DNA of 64,000 bases from Gerris lacustris (taxonomy: Eukaryota > Arthropoda > Insecta > Hemiptera > Gerridae). Position 1 is the first letter of the stretch. Each line of letters begins with the position of its first letter. Shown here piece after piece: positions 51,090 through 62,889 of this stretch. The stretch is taken from contig OX578276.1 of NCBI GenBank assembly GCA_951217055.1, positions 118,800,979 to 118,864,978 on the forward strand, written 5' to 3'. The position numbers were made by a program, and so were the translations under genes. The notes below the pieces were generated by a model. The model had not been told where the DNA came from. It saw nothing but the letters and a program-made list of their open reading frames with translations, and searched no databases.

Positions 51090-52927
51090 CTACAGTTAGT
51101 CCACCTTCACAGTCAACCCTCGGTCCTCGGTCCTCCTCTTATCTAGAGCTTACCCCTTACCCCCTTTATTTTTATTGCCGCAGAGGTATGCTTTGTTGTT
51201 TTTGAAATTGTTTTAGTTGTTGTTGTTTATTATTTTGTTATCGTTTCTTATTTGTTGTTGTAAAGGATAAGAAAATATTGAGTTAATACGGCCTTGAACA
51301 AAGGGTTCTATATGATTTTTCTGAACATTTTTATTTATAGTGAACTTTTATTAAACTAATCCTTGTTGGCAACAATAGTTCATACATAACCACTTTTTAA
51401 TTTTGCAAACTCTCTTTATTATCTTCAATAAATATATATTATGTACCCAAAAAGTCTTTGAAACCGAGGCCTAAGTTCTTTCTAATCCTCTAAGAGTAAC
51501 GCTATTTTACATACGATTCATTTTCTAAGAAGCATTAGTGCAGCACATATAGAATCTAGTGTTGACGAAAGGAGATTCTACCTTCGACTGACTGAGGTTT
51601 GACCGGACAATGGGAATGGGTTGGACCGGGACCAGCCCTGACCACGATCGTCAGGGATAAATGTGCATCCACCTTTACTTATCAGATCAATTTGATTTTA
51701 AAGTGTATAATTATATCAGAAACGAAGTTGTGCGACAAGGGGTTTTATTTTCCTTTACGTGAAATAATTTCAATGAGATGTGTTTATTGAGGAAAGCTAG
51801 AAGAATAGTTTCTTTTATTAAAAATATAATACTGTCAATAAATATTATTTCTCTTAGCAGAGTAATCTCAAGTCTATTTCAAAACAAGAATATATGATAT
51901 AATGCTTTTCATTCCTTTCAAAAACAATTAGTCTTTCTAAAATCAATCGGTCGAGGATAGTTTTGAGAAATATTACTTTGAAAGTCTATCGGCATTGAGA
52001 ATTGAAGAGGAAAAAAAAAAAAATACGGGAATGAGAGCAATAAGTAAGTGAAGAAAACGTACAATAAAAAATAAATCTATTTTATTTGCCGAGGCTCAAC
52101 GACAGTAGCATTATGAGAAGCGGTCGCGGTATTTAATAAGGTCTAAAGTAGATCTGTTTCACTTCGAGTCCACTGGCGCCTTTAGATCTGGTAACATGGT
52201 CGGAATCCACAATCAACCCGGCTAACCTGTCTTAGTAAATAGTGCAGGTTCTGTCACTGGCTTCTCTTTAATATATAGTGGACGCGGGAACCATATAAAC
52301 ATTAAAACACTGCACACTGAGATAGACAGGTACCTTCAGACGAGTAAAGAGTAGGCGTCCATGGTATGAGGAGCAATCTCCCTTGAGAAAATTAAACACC
52401 CACTCTTAAAAGATCTACCGTCTACTCGGAAAAAACAAGTATAACGCAAACTTTAAATAAATGAGAGTATATTTATTTATCCGCAGATTTGCTATTTATT
52501 GGAAAATTTTGAATTTGAATAATTGTTATAAGATCAAAATAATTAATCTAAGATAGCATTACTAAGGTCGCATTCTGTTCCAAAAAAACATATTACAATG
52601 TTTTTTTTTTGTTTTTTTTTGCCGATGAGCGGGGGAATAAAAACTTTTGTTAATACTTAGTAATTCCAATTGGAAATAGCGCAAATAATAATTATTAGTA
52701 GTTAATAAGTCTAGCAGTTCACACCTCAGGTTACAAGAAGAACTGACTCAGTAACTCATGTATTCTCTTACTCCTCCTTACCCGGAGATTAAATTCTATT
52801 TTTAAGTAGCTGACTAAGGCCTAACAAAGGGCTACCAAACTATGTATATATAATGGATGACATAAGGGGGTTAGTTCATCACTCCATCAACGGTATAAAC
52901 CATTCAATTGACAAACGCAACCTGTTA
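51090..52927. other. Non-coding; complex island at 52090-52440
   Basis: No gene. 52090-52440 is less AT-rich and unique-looking. A 63-codon frame at 51599-51790 has no motif. Confidence 0.4.
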
Positions 52928-53058
52928 AGGTCCCCATACACGATCAAACATTTTGCGCAAACATGACGTCGTTTGCGCAAACCTGGTGTCGGGCAAATTT
53001 AGGCCATACGCGTCAAACATCATGTTTGCGAAAACATTTTGACCGTGAATGGGGTCCT
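52928..53058. mobile_element. Harbinger-like MITE with TTA target duplication, second family
   Basis: A 131-bp element: AGGTCCCCATACACGATCAA at the left, and the inverted AGGACCCCATTCACGGTCAA at the right, flanked by TTA at 52925-52927 and 53059-53061. About 40 bp of each end pair with few mismatches, including the internal TTTGCG.AAACAT. The 3-bp TTA duplication and AGG end parallel 9092-9368, but the sequences are unrelated. The 71-codon frame 52963-53178 is an artefact. Confidence 0.8.
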
Positions 53059-53061
53059 TTA

Positions 53062-54738
53062 GTCCCCACTTTTCATAAGCAGCTACCCATTTATATGAGG
53101 ATACTGGGCCACCGAACGTTGGGTCAGTTGTCGAAGTTGGGGACTTTCTTAAAGCATGTTTTACAAATTATGTGGTGATTAACCTTTTAAATATTAATTT
53201 TCAATATAATGACTAGAGATTAGTGTCTATTCAGCACCCTAATAACGACTTGTGTCATGGTCTCCACTAATCCTAGGTTCATTAATGTAATACTCCAAAA
53301 TTGAAATCAGTGGAGTTTAAGAACTCTGTAAAAGGCGTAAATGTATTTTTAGTATAATCTAATGAAATAATCATAATTCAGAGAAAATCTCAAAGTAGAC
53401 GACTATTTCATTGTTATTAATATCTAGTATCTAGTCCATATAGATTGTTCTGCTAAAAATGTCTAACTCTAATACAGTCCTATGTAAACAAAAGTTACTT
53501 AAATTGTTTTAAATTTCATATTATAATAACAAATTAAACAAGACTTAGATGTGATGTCACACTAACACCAACTTATTCTAATTAATATATTAGTGGCATG
53601 GATTTAATTTTAATCCATTACAAGTAGCATATAAGAAAAAGGTTTAAAACCTAACATTGCTTCGTTCCTTGATATAGTGCCCTCATTCCATCTCCCAACC
53701 TAATTTCTATTATTAGTATAGGCCTCAGGACAACGTTCTAAATTATTGATGAGAGTGTTTTGGAGTCGTTGTTAGGTTTAAATGGCCTAGTATTTAGGGT
53801 AGTGAGTCAGTGATGCCGGTCTAAGCGTCCAGGGCAGACGCTAGCCTGGGGCCAAACAAACCTGTACCTCAGCACTTCATTCAGAAAACATAACACAGTA
53901 CAATCCTTACAACATTTACTGTTAACTTATAGCGTTTTTAAAAAACACTTATTCTCTCCACACAGACAAACATGTCGATTCTATGTATGCTCATTTGAAG
54001 TGAACTAGATTAGGAGAAACTATAGCTTTATTTATAATTAAAACGAATAAGTTTCCCAAGTATCTGCTAAATGTAGCTCATTAGATGTTTTGGCATGTAA
54101 GGCTTTAAAGTGTTAAACAGCGATTGGGGTAAAATAAAAATGGGGTAAATAAATATTAATACTAAAAGTTATAGTATTTGGTGTAAAGGCATTGGATGGA
54201 CCGTTGACTTGTTTATTTTATTATTTTATTTTGTTATAAATTTTAATTAGTGCATATCTTCGTATCAGAGTTGAATTTCGTTTAGTTCACAATTCTGTGG
54301 GAACTATGACCAAGGTTATTGTATTAGTTTTGACCTTAGTTATTAACCCTTTTTTAAGTGAAAGTAAGGTTTGGAATGATTCAATTTTATTAAAAATGAT
54401 CCACAATCTATCTAAATACTATCAATACATATTATTATTTCACATCAGTAATCTATTTCTACTCAGATAGTTTCTCGATAAATATGACTTTTTATTTTCA
54501 CTTACAAAAAAACAATATTTCCAGTAAACTCCGTCAAATAATTGCATTGTGATAATTTATTATAAGTAATCATTTTAACTCTGATTATTAACAATGATAA
54601 AATTAATTATTGCAAAAATATAATTACTTATCATCTCTGTAAAGCTAATAAGTAGTAATTACCCTTTTATTACTGTAATTTGAATCAGTCTGCCACTTGC
54701 TCTTGGTCTTAAGGGTATAAATAAAAACTTTTTTAGTT
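53062..54738. other. Non-coding stretch
   Basis: No gene. 53800-53880 is a slightly GC-richer patch (GCCGGTCTAAGCGTCCAGGG) without recognised function. Confidence 0.5.
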
Positions 54739-54771
54739 GCATGATATAAAAAAGTTTTTATATCATGCAGC

Positions 54772-54846
<75 letters not shown>
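54739..54846. repeat. Perfect 14-bp inverted repeat abutting (AT)n array
   Basis: GCATGATATAAAAA (54739-54752) and TTTTTATATCATGC (54755-54768) form a perfect hairpin with a 2-nt spacer, followed five bases later by about 73 bp of AT dinucleotides (54774-54846). Confidence 0.9.
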
Positions 54847-54850
<4 letters not shown>

Positions 54851-55473
54851 TCAACCCCATTTGGGCCATTATCAAGCTTACAATCATTTAATTATCCACA
54901 TAAACTTTTATTAAACATTTTTCTGATAATTTCTACTGTAGCAGCTCACTCCACTTGTACATTTTATGGTCGAAAATTTAAAAAACTATTAAAAAATGTT
55001 TCTCAAAGAGAAATTTGTCATGGGTTGTTTTGTAATGATAAAAGGATATGAGAAACATGGTAAAATAAAAAAATAATCCAGTCTATTGTATCTAGTATAA
55101 TTAGTTAGATTGTAGTGTGGTAAGAAACGAGAGGTGTTCCAGAAAGGGGAGGGAGTAACCATAATCAGCGCAATGTTTAATCCTAAAATTATGTTGTTAA
55201 CCCTAAGACTAGCCGGTATTCTCTTTTCTCGTTTGTAATTAAATATTATGTTGTTGAGATGTTCCTTTTTTCCTATAAAACGAGGCTAGGAGAACACTGG
55301 TTGAAAAACTGTAAAACATTGAGTTTTACGTTAACCCAAGTTCGTTTTTCATATTCCAAAACTAACCACAATTGTGTTTTATATTTTTGCATTACTAACC
55401 TTATAGCAAGTACCGTTGGAAAGAAACCAAAATATTAATAACCATATATATATATATATTCTTTTTATTTTAG
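54847..55473. other. AT-rich non-coding stretch
   Basis: No gene. A short (AT)n at 55444-55459 precedes a pyrimidine tract that ends in AG at 55473. Confidence 0.5.
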
Positions 55474-55537
55474 ACGTGATGCCTGTGATCCGATAGCCAG
55501 AGGAACTGTACCGGAGAATTTTCCTTGTCCAAAGTAG
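55474..55537 (+). CDS. Candidate terminal exon (20 codons after a splice acceptor)
   Basis: A strong acceptor-like tract (ATTCTTTTTATTTTAG) ends at 55473. It is followed, in the phase leaving one base, by RDACDPIARGTVPENFPCPK and a TAG at 55535-55537. The composition changes abruptly at the acceptor and the Cys/Pro-rich peptide looks protein-like. No donor-side partner exon is identified and I do not recognise the protein. It could equally be a chance frame in a complex patch that continues to about 55680. Confidence 0.25.
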
Positions 55538-56143
55538 TTGAAGATTGGATATCTAATACTGTGAGTGTAAGGGGAGGCCTGCGGTTCAGCTTCAAGGCCT
55601 AGCCCCCTAGCCTAGCGGAACCAACATACGGATCAAGCCTTACTATTACTGTTTCCTTACTAGCATTGGATGCCCAATAATAGTACCTACAAATAGCCTT
55701 AACCTCAGCTATAAAATTATAGACGAGATCTTCTTTCCGAAAATCATTTTTAAGTTGTTGCACACTTGTAATCTTAGCTGAAACAAATGTAGAATAATCT
55801 TTTAATTTACCAGAGCTTATCTATTTTTAATCAGCAACGAAGAAAAACTGAGATGACATTGGTTTGGTCACACAGTCACTAAAATGGCTCAAAAGTCAAA
55901 TCACAAGTAAGTTAATAGAGCTTTTCCTAATTTTTCAATGCTTTATCTTAATTATTCCGTTCGATTTCTCAACAGGTAGTGGCCTCGGGATTTGTTTAAA
56001 AATCTTAGAATTGTATTTATATCCATCTCTGTTCTATATATCTTAATTTTAAAATTGCTAAAACAGTTTAATTTTTTTAAAAAATATTAAATTGCCGGAC
56101 AGAATAAAACCACGGGTAACATTTAAACAAAAGATGTCTTAAA
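55538..56143. other. Non-coding stretch
   Basis: A complex patch to about 55680, then AT-rich sequence. No gene recognised. Confidence 0.45.
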
Positions 56144-56615
56144 AAAATCGGCCCGAGACAACTCAGACAAACTTTCTCATATTTGTTGAGACTGCATTTA
56201 AATTCCAAAATATCTCATTTAATAGATTTTATTTTTAAAAATTTAAAAAGCGTTTAATAGGTGGTTGTTTACTTTTTGTTTTCGATTTTCAAAAAAATCT
56301 TATTTATTTTCATCAATATCTCGGAAACTAGATTTTTCCCGGGAAAACGGCGGATATCGTTTGATATATATTTAAATGGTGCATACAAATCAAAATCGTC
56401 GGAACCGTTTTCGATACCGCTTCAGGGTATGATTTTTCTCAACGTGTATGACAAATTTCGTCAAAATCGACCTAGGCTTCACGCGTCTGCCGAGAAGACA
56501 GACATTCTCAGTCAGACATTCTTTAAAAACAACGTTTTTGGACTCAGGGGAACTCAAATCACAAAATCGATTTTTCGCACCATTACAATACTTTCTCTTG
56601 ATATGAGAAAGTAAA
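56144..56615. repeat. Dispersed repeat R2, copy 2
   Basis: Starts CGGCCCGAGACAACTCAGAC and carries ACTTTCTCATAT near the left end and ATATGAGAAAGT at the right, as in 39079-39668. It is about 120 bp shorter, lacking the tRNA-like insert and part of the middle. The 117-codon frame 56261-56614 spans the repeat and is not a gene. Confidence 0.75.
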
Positions 56616-57094
56616 AAAAAAATGGCGACTCTTCCTATTGTCCTGAATGAATAAAACGAGATCGTCCAATTCTATGGACCCAACATTGGTAACTGATTTT
56701 TTTCTTTCTTTTCTAAAAATCTGTTTTGGTCTAATACTTTAAAAGTTTTTAGCCTTATTGAAAAGATAGCCTTTTGGCTAACATCAGTAACGGTCCTTTG
56801 TACAAACCTTGCCGCATCTTTGTCAACCACAAGACCATTGTCAACTTACACTCCGCAACACCGTAACTTTACAATATATTTTTACCTAAATACGTGGTTT
56901 TCGGCCGTGTAAATTTACGGTTTTATATCTTGCGGTTATTCAATTTCCCTGAACGTTTTAAATTCCTTTAAAGCAGTGACAAAGTATTTTATTCCATAGT
57001 ATTTAAGATCACAAACAATTATTAAACGTTTCATATCTTTGACTTAATTGAGTTGTATTTTTACAAAAATTAAATAAATTAATAAAATAATGAC
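56616..57094. other. AT-rich non-coding stretch
   Basis: No feature recognised. Confidence 0.5.
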
Positions 57095-57710
57095 AGTTAA
57101 TCTACGAAGAAGTCAAAGAGTTTGTATATTTAGGTACTTTAATAACCTGCCAAAAAGACTAAGAAAAAAGAGAATTTAGTCGTAGAATAGCAATGATGGC
57201 AAGCTTATAACAAATATAGACATTTATTTAGATCTTTAAGCCAAATAAAGTTATAGCATATTTGTGTATTACCGGTAATAACCTTAGGAGCAGAGACGGG
57301 GACACTAAAGGGAAGTGCTGCAGATAAACTGAGAGTGACATAGAGAAGAATGGAAAGAAGACATATGATGTAGGAATCGCTGCAAGACAGGAAGAGGAAC
57401 GAGTGGGCGAGAAAACAAACAGGACTAGAGGACATAGACAGCCAGTAACATAAAGAAAGTGGAGATGGGCAGGTCAAGTGACGAAAGTAACAACTAAAGG
57501 TGGACGAAAAGCGTGTAACACTGAAATTCAAGAGAATTAAAGAGAAGAAGAAGTAGGCCGGAACTAGCCAAATTAATAAATCTTGTGGGGAGTAACTTGG
57601 CAAGGAATACCACATGACAGGACTGAATTGAGTAGAATAAAAACTGTCTATTCCGAAGTATGGCTGAACAATTGTGAACAAACAAAGAAAAACAAGAAGA
57701 AACAATTAGA
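57095..57710 (+). pseudogene. RTE-type LINE reverse-transcriptase C-terminal relic
   Basis: Reading through stops, the plus strand gives EEVKEFVYLGTLIT (57106-57147), the conserved V-x2-F-x-YLG block after the RT fingers/palm, then RRIAMMASL. Further on come DIEKNGKKTYD-type sequence, ERVGEKTNRTRGHRQPVT and KWRWAGQV (57457-57480), matching the LKWRWAGHV block of RTE/endonuclease-RT proteins. The end fits the terminal W-x-R region (VYSEVWLNN). There are many stops and at least two frameshifts. The opposite-strand 166-codon frame (57705-57205) has no motif and is a shadow of this relic. Confidence 0.7.
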
Positions 57711-57764
57711 ATTATAATAAATAAATACGAATAATAATAACAAAAATAACAAAATCCATGTAAA

Positions 57765-57930
57765 TAAAAATGAATGTTTCTCTTTCTGTCTGTCTCTTAT
57801 GCCAGCCTAAACCGTTCATCCGATTGCTGTGAAACTTTTGGGAATGGTTGGACGCCCGGGAAGGTTTCTGAGTTAGTAAAACTATGTTTAAATTTAGGCA
57901 CATAGGGGTACGGGGTACAAAAATGTCAAA
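57765..57930 (+). mobile_element. Helitron-like repeat, 5' part
   Basis: AAATAAAAATGAATGTTTCT then CTGTCTGTCTCTTATG and AACCGTTCATCCGATTGCTG. This wording (AATGAATGTTTGTCTGTCTG, then ACCGTTCATCCGATTG) is that of abundant insect non-autonomous repeats usually assigned to Helitrons. No 3' end belongs to this copy, which fades out around 57930. Confidence 0.5.
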
Positions 57931-58064
57931 GTAATTCAAACCTTTAATAATGCATATTGTTGCAAAGCTCTTTAAGAGTGCAGTAATTGTTTTTATGTAA
58001 ATTTCATCTTATTTTTATTTAGGAGGAAGGAAAAATGGAAAATATAGGAAAAATATTTCTATAA

Positions 58065-58209
58065 TCTATATCTATATAAATAAAAATGGATGTTTATTTA
58101 TCTGTTTCTCTCTTATGCGAATATTGTATATTGTAAAAGTATATATCGCATATTGTAATATAAATATTTCATATATATTAGGCGGTACGAAGTTCGCCGG
58201 GTCAGCTAG
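58065..58209 (+). mobile_element. Helitron-like deletion derivative
   Basis: Begins TCTATATCTATATAAATAAA and ends GGTACGAAGTTCGCCGGGTC then AGCTAG, followed by T. TC at the 5' end, a GGCG/CGCC stem-loop just before the 3' end and a terminal CTAG are Helitron signatures. The interior is almost wholly deleted (145 bp in total). It shares AATAAAAATG.ATGTTTAT with the partial copy just upstream. Confidence 0.6.
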
Positions 58210-58503
58210 TAAATTTATAAAAAAATAAATAAGCCAAGTATGTGCTTTCAGCACACACAAAGGGTCCCTTAGGCAATTTAACTAATAGGACAAGTTCCTT
58301 GTCCCAGCTTAATCGGCCCAGCTTAATTAGTTAATTAATTAAGCTTAACAGCTTATTAAGATGGCGGTCATCTAAAAGTTTGTTTTAGCTACAACTTAAG
58401 AACCATTTATTATAATAACGTGAAACAAACGCAACAGACTAATGCAATGAAAGTACTCTGAAGTGTCTAGCGCAATTCGTTCCAAAGATAATCTTTAATA
58501 TTT
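58210..58503. other. Non-coding, contains fragment related to foldback repeat A
   Basis: 58235-58278 (AAGTATGTGCTTTCAGCACA and following) resembles the inverted unit A segment at about 2001-2045. AAGATGGCGGTCATCTAAAA at 58359-58378 echoes the foldback centre. Confidence 0.45.
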
Positions 58504-58526
58504 GGGGGGGGGGGGGGGGGGAGGGG
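58504..58526 (+). repeat. Poly-G run (G18-A-G4)
   Basis: Eighteen consecutive G's, an A and four more G's in an AT-rich setting. A similar G13-A-G7 run lies at 59950-59970. Both could form a G-quadruplex on the plus strand. Confidence 0.95.
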
Positions 58527-59443
58527 AATTATTTTTTCTCATAAAATAGGTGTCGCATAAAAATTCCATAAATTCTGTTTTTGTTGTTTTATACAATAGT
58601 TATTTATGTAACTAGGCAGCAAAATGGAATTTTACTGACGAGTGATTAGATTAGCCTCCGAGCCGAAGGCGAGGACAGGCTATGATAATTAACTGCCGAG
58701 GCGAAGCCGAGGCAGGTAATTTACCTATTTGACTGCCGAGGCGAAGCCGAGGCAGGCAATGAATAAACGAGGCAGAAATGTTTCCTTTGCTGCCTTGTTG
58801 CATACAATATTTTATCTACTTGCAGAAGAAAAATGAAGCTGCTAAAATGTTATCTTTATTAATATAACATAGTTAATAACTATGTGTAATATAAATTAAG
58901 ATAATAACATATGTATTAACTAAAATTAATGTTCAAATAAGAAACGGGAATAATAACAATAAGTGAAAAGCAAACTCAATCTATAACAACAAAATACAAA
59001 ACACAAGTTTACAACACACATAACTTCTGAATGAATAATGCAGCAATATAAAATATTTATTTATATTTTTACTATAAAATTAATAAAAGTGTTAAAGATA
59101 TCTTCTAGTGCTTAAAAGAAAAGAAGTAACTAGGATACATCAAGAAAAGTAGCTAGTTTAATCTAGAAAGACTTCAATAATAAAAATAATATGGATGTTC
59201 AATGTTTACATGACGCTACAGTTTAATCAGTGACTCTACTTTTTTTTTAATTAAAGATCTACTAATCATTGAACTTATTTAACAGAATTAACAAATATAG
59301 ACAAATTATTTTATTATTAAAACGTTTATTTATTATTAAATATTACTTATTTAACTATAATATATAATGTTATAAGATAGAGATAATAGTATAAACTGTT
59401 CTTTCCAAAATAAGAGGTTATGACACGCAGTGGTAAACACTGT

Positions 59444-59495
59444 TACTTTCTCTGCCTAGGCAGGGAAATATTTCCCTGCCTAGGCAGAGAAAGTA
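59444..59495. repeat. Perfect 52-bp palindrome
   Basis: TACTTTCTCTGCCTAGGCAG continues to 59469, and 59470-59495 is its exact reverse complement with no spacer. Nested inside are two copies of the 12-bp palindrome CTGCCTAGGCAG. It lies inside the 4.3-kb TIR element. Confidence 0.97.
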
Positions 59496-59731
59496 TTTTC
59501 CTGACTGTTTTAACTACTTTCCTGCCTGTTTTTAATATTTTAATGACAAATCAGGGAAATAGTACTTTCCAGCCTAAAAACAGTTAAGTAATGTTTAATT
59601 TTGCTGCCGCGAGTAGATAAAGAATGTTTCGTTGTTTTGTTGAAAAATAGAGGGATAGATTCGAATGACATAATATTTGGTGAAATGGTAAATAAGTAAA
59701 AAAACAAATATATAAATATATTTGTACTCAG

Positions 59732-59800
59732 GGTACATTTACTATATTATATTTGGTACATTTACTATATTATATTTGGTACATTTACTATATCATATGA
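59732..59800 (+). repeat. 23-bp tandem repeat, three copies
   Basis: GGTACATTTACTATATTATA plus TTT is repeated at 59732 and 59755, with a diverged third copy at 59778. Confidence 0.93.
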
Positions 59801-59949
59801 TAAATTTACTTATACTAATGTTACTGATGTACAATTACTGATACTAGTTTTGTGGTATTTATACTCCTCTTTCATTTTATCACCCAACTTGACGCATTTT
59901 CATTAAAAAAAAATGTCCAACCCAATAATTTCAAGTAATTTTTTTTATT

Positions 59950-60032
59950 GGGGGGGGGGGGGAGGGGGGGTAATAAATTAAATATAGAAACAATATAGGT
60001 ACCACCTATATTGTTTCTATATTTAATTTATT
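59950..60032. repeat. Poly-G run followed by 29-bp perfect inverted repeat
   Basis: G13-A-G7 (59950-59970) is followed after one base by AATAAATTAAATATAGAAAC (continuing to 60000). The exact inverse is at 60004-60032, with a 3-nt spacer. Confidence 0.95.
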
Positions 60033-60416
60033 CCACATAAAATGCTGCAAAGTTTCAAAAATTGTGGTAGGTAATTTCAGTGATTATGTTTTTTAATTAC
60101 TGGCAGACAGACGTAGGAAATTGTTAGGGGCCTCCGTTTTGCCAAAAAAACAAACATTAATAAATAATAATTTAAAAAACTTAAAAAATTTAAAAAAAAA
60201 ACTCTTTAACATAAAAGTAAAATCCTAAGCGCGTCAATTTTTAATTAGCATAAAATATTTTAAATCATATTTCGTGATGATAAAAAATTGTTCTTCTTTT
60301 TTTTGGAATTCATTTTTTAACAAAATACCAACACACTTTGGTCAGCCCATGCCCAACAAAATTACAATTTTATTTACTTATATATTTATAGTTTACTCAA
60401 TTCAGATAATAATTAA

Positions 60417-60419
<3 letters not shown>

Positions 60420-60509
<90 letters not shown>
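60420..60509. repeat. (AT)n microsatellite
   Basis: About 90 bp of pure AT dinucleotides. Confidence 0.97.
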
Positions 60510-60513
<4 letters not shown>

Positions 60514-60730
60514 GGTTATTACAAAAGCGTCAATACACGTCATGATCAGACTCTGGACAGCGCAGATTCCAAACAACCCAAGTTATGTTTAATATGCGTT
60601 TTCACTGTGCGCACGCAATATAACCATTAATACACTTAATATTTTGAATCTTCGATCAATTCGCCCCCAAGTTAACTTCTTTTTTCTTCTTAAACCGTTA
60701 CAAATAAAAGGTTATACATATTTTTCTATC

Positions 60731-60772
<42 letters not shown>
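60731..60772. repeat. (AT)n microsatellite, short
   Basis: About 42 bp of AT with one AAAT interruption. Confidence 0.95.
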
Positions 60773-60775
<3 letters not shown>

Positions 60776-62632
60776 GTCAATTAATATCTCTAACCTCTTC
60801 ATAAAAACGTAGCATGAAAACATGCAACGCAATTATTTTTAGTTTTATATTTTTCTCTTCTTTTTTTTATAAAACGTCTTTTTATAAATGTTTACCTATT
60901 AATGTTATAAAGTTGCTTTTAATACTATATTATTTAATACTGTGTGTACCTACAGTTCTATCTCAAGTTACTCAAGAAAAGGAAAAAAATAAGGGGCATG
61001 TTTGCGTGATTTCTTATTTTATGAAAAAGCTGTAATATTATTTTATGAAAATAATTTACTACTTTATTAAAAAGAAACACAAAATCTTAAACACAGCATT
61101 TGTAAAGGATTTCCGAGACATTATCTAGTCGTTGACCTATAAATAAAGTTTTTATTCTTATTCTTAGCTTTGCATGTGGATTGTGGGTTCTAGGAGATTA
61201 TTAACTTACTACTTTTTTTAATTATATTTTCAAATATTTTGTTTATTAAGAGCATTAATTAAAGTATATTTGTTTTATATTTTGTTCATTTTATACCTAC
61301 TTGTATTTATTTCACAATTATTGTGTTAACTAATATAATGAAATTTAAATAGGAAGAAAATAATACTAGAAAAATATAATGGTTTATTCAGAATAGATAA
61401 ATACAACAAAATTCCGAAACAACAATTTTAGTCCTAAAAATAATATTAAATCAGTTTACCTATATATTTATTATAGTATATGCTTTGTAGATATTTTCTT
61501 TATGCCTTAAATAAATTACTCCTTGTTTATCTTTTTTAATATTTGATGTCGGTATAAAATAAGGCAGCGGATTCCTTTGGGCATAAGGTCATAATAATCG
61601 TGTAGTTTCCGTTTCAAGAATTTTTTTTCTATCATTAATTCTTTTTATGTGTATTGAACGGTATTCTGTTGGTACGCTATGCCCTGGATGGCCTATTGTT
61701 ACATTTGCCACTGGATAGCGTTAATTTTAAGAAGAGAATTTTCTATAGAAAAAAGGTAATCGGAGTTAGAGGGCAATTTCGGGGGCGATTTATAGTTCGC
61801 TCAAGGTATGACCCGTTACCAACAACTCGTGGCTTTAGTTGAAAATAACTGTTACATTAATAGATTCCTATATTTCTGTGAGAAAATATAGTTTAAAAAT
61901 AAGTAGAGAGTTACAATATAATCCAGGCAGCAGACAAAGTATTTTTATTTTTTCATACACGTAAAGTATATTGTGATGAAACAAAAATTATTTTCTTTAT
62001 GAAGTCTGTGTAGAAGCTACTAAAGTTTTGGTATAACTGTTCACAAAAAGCATACTTCGAGGTATAGAAACATTAAATTTAGCTCCAAATACAGCAAAAT
62101 TACCTTCTAAAAATATAATAATCGTAGAAAAATGTTATCTACTCACGGCAGCAAAATTAAGCATTGTTGATGTACTGTTTTCAATCTACAAAATGTCATT
62201 TTTCTTGATTCTTTTGTAACATGTCAAAAAAACACGCAGCAAAATAACAAACAGGCTGCAAAATTTTAAGAAAATTTTACTAAAAAAAGGTTACTACATC
62301 GCAGGTTATGAACTCTCCCACATTGTTCATTTTTATATATTTAAGCGTAATAATCTGCTAAATTTAACTTTTTTTAAAAAATAACTTTAATAATTGTAGT
62401 AATAAAACAAATTTTATTATTTTACAGTGATGATTTAAAAAAATCGCTAAAAATTGAAATAAAAAAGAGATGTTAATAAAAAAAAGTGGCAACACTGAAT
62501 TCATTTTGCATTTGTTTTGTTTTCTTGTTGACTCAAAATTTCGTTTTTTTACTACTTTCATTTCTTTTAATCTTTTATATAATAAAAAGGGAATAAAATA
62601 ATAATAATTAATAATTTTTCTGTCCTTAGTAG
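60773..62632. other. AT-rich interior of the TIR element
   Basis: No gene. AATAAAGTTTTTATTC at about 61142-61157 resembles a LINE/retroposon 3' tail. Several scattered GCAGCAAAAT / GCTGCAAAATTTT motifs (62148, 62237, 62252) echo the element's terminal GGCAGCAAAATGGAATTTT. Confidence 0.45.
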
Positions 62633-62889
62633 GTAAAATATTGTATGTAACTATGCAGCAAAGGAAACATTCCTGACTCGTTTAAAGATTACCTGCTTCG
62701 GTTACACCTTAGCAGGTAATTAACATTTTCCTGCCTCGGCTTCACCTCGTCAGTCAACATGTAAATTTCCTGCCTCGGCTTTGACTCTGCAGTAAATTTG
62801 TTTAGCCTATCCTCACCTTTGGCTCGGAACTAAAACTTAAAAACTTGTCATCAAAATTCCATTTGGCTGCCTAGTAACATAAATAACTA

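Noticed and set aside
57205..57705. 166-codon minus-strand frame, Leu/Phe/Ser-rich and membrane-like
   Set aside because: It is antisense to the purine-rich RTE-type LINE relic, whose RT blocks read on the plus strand.
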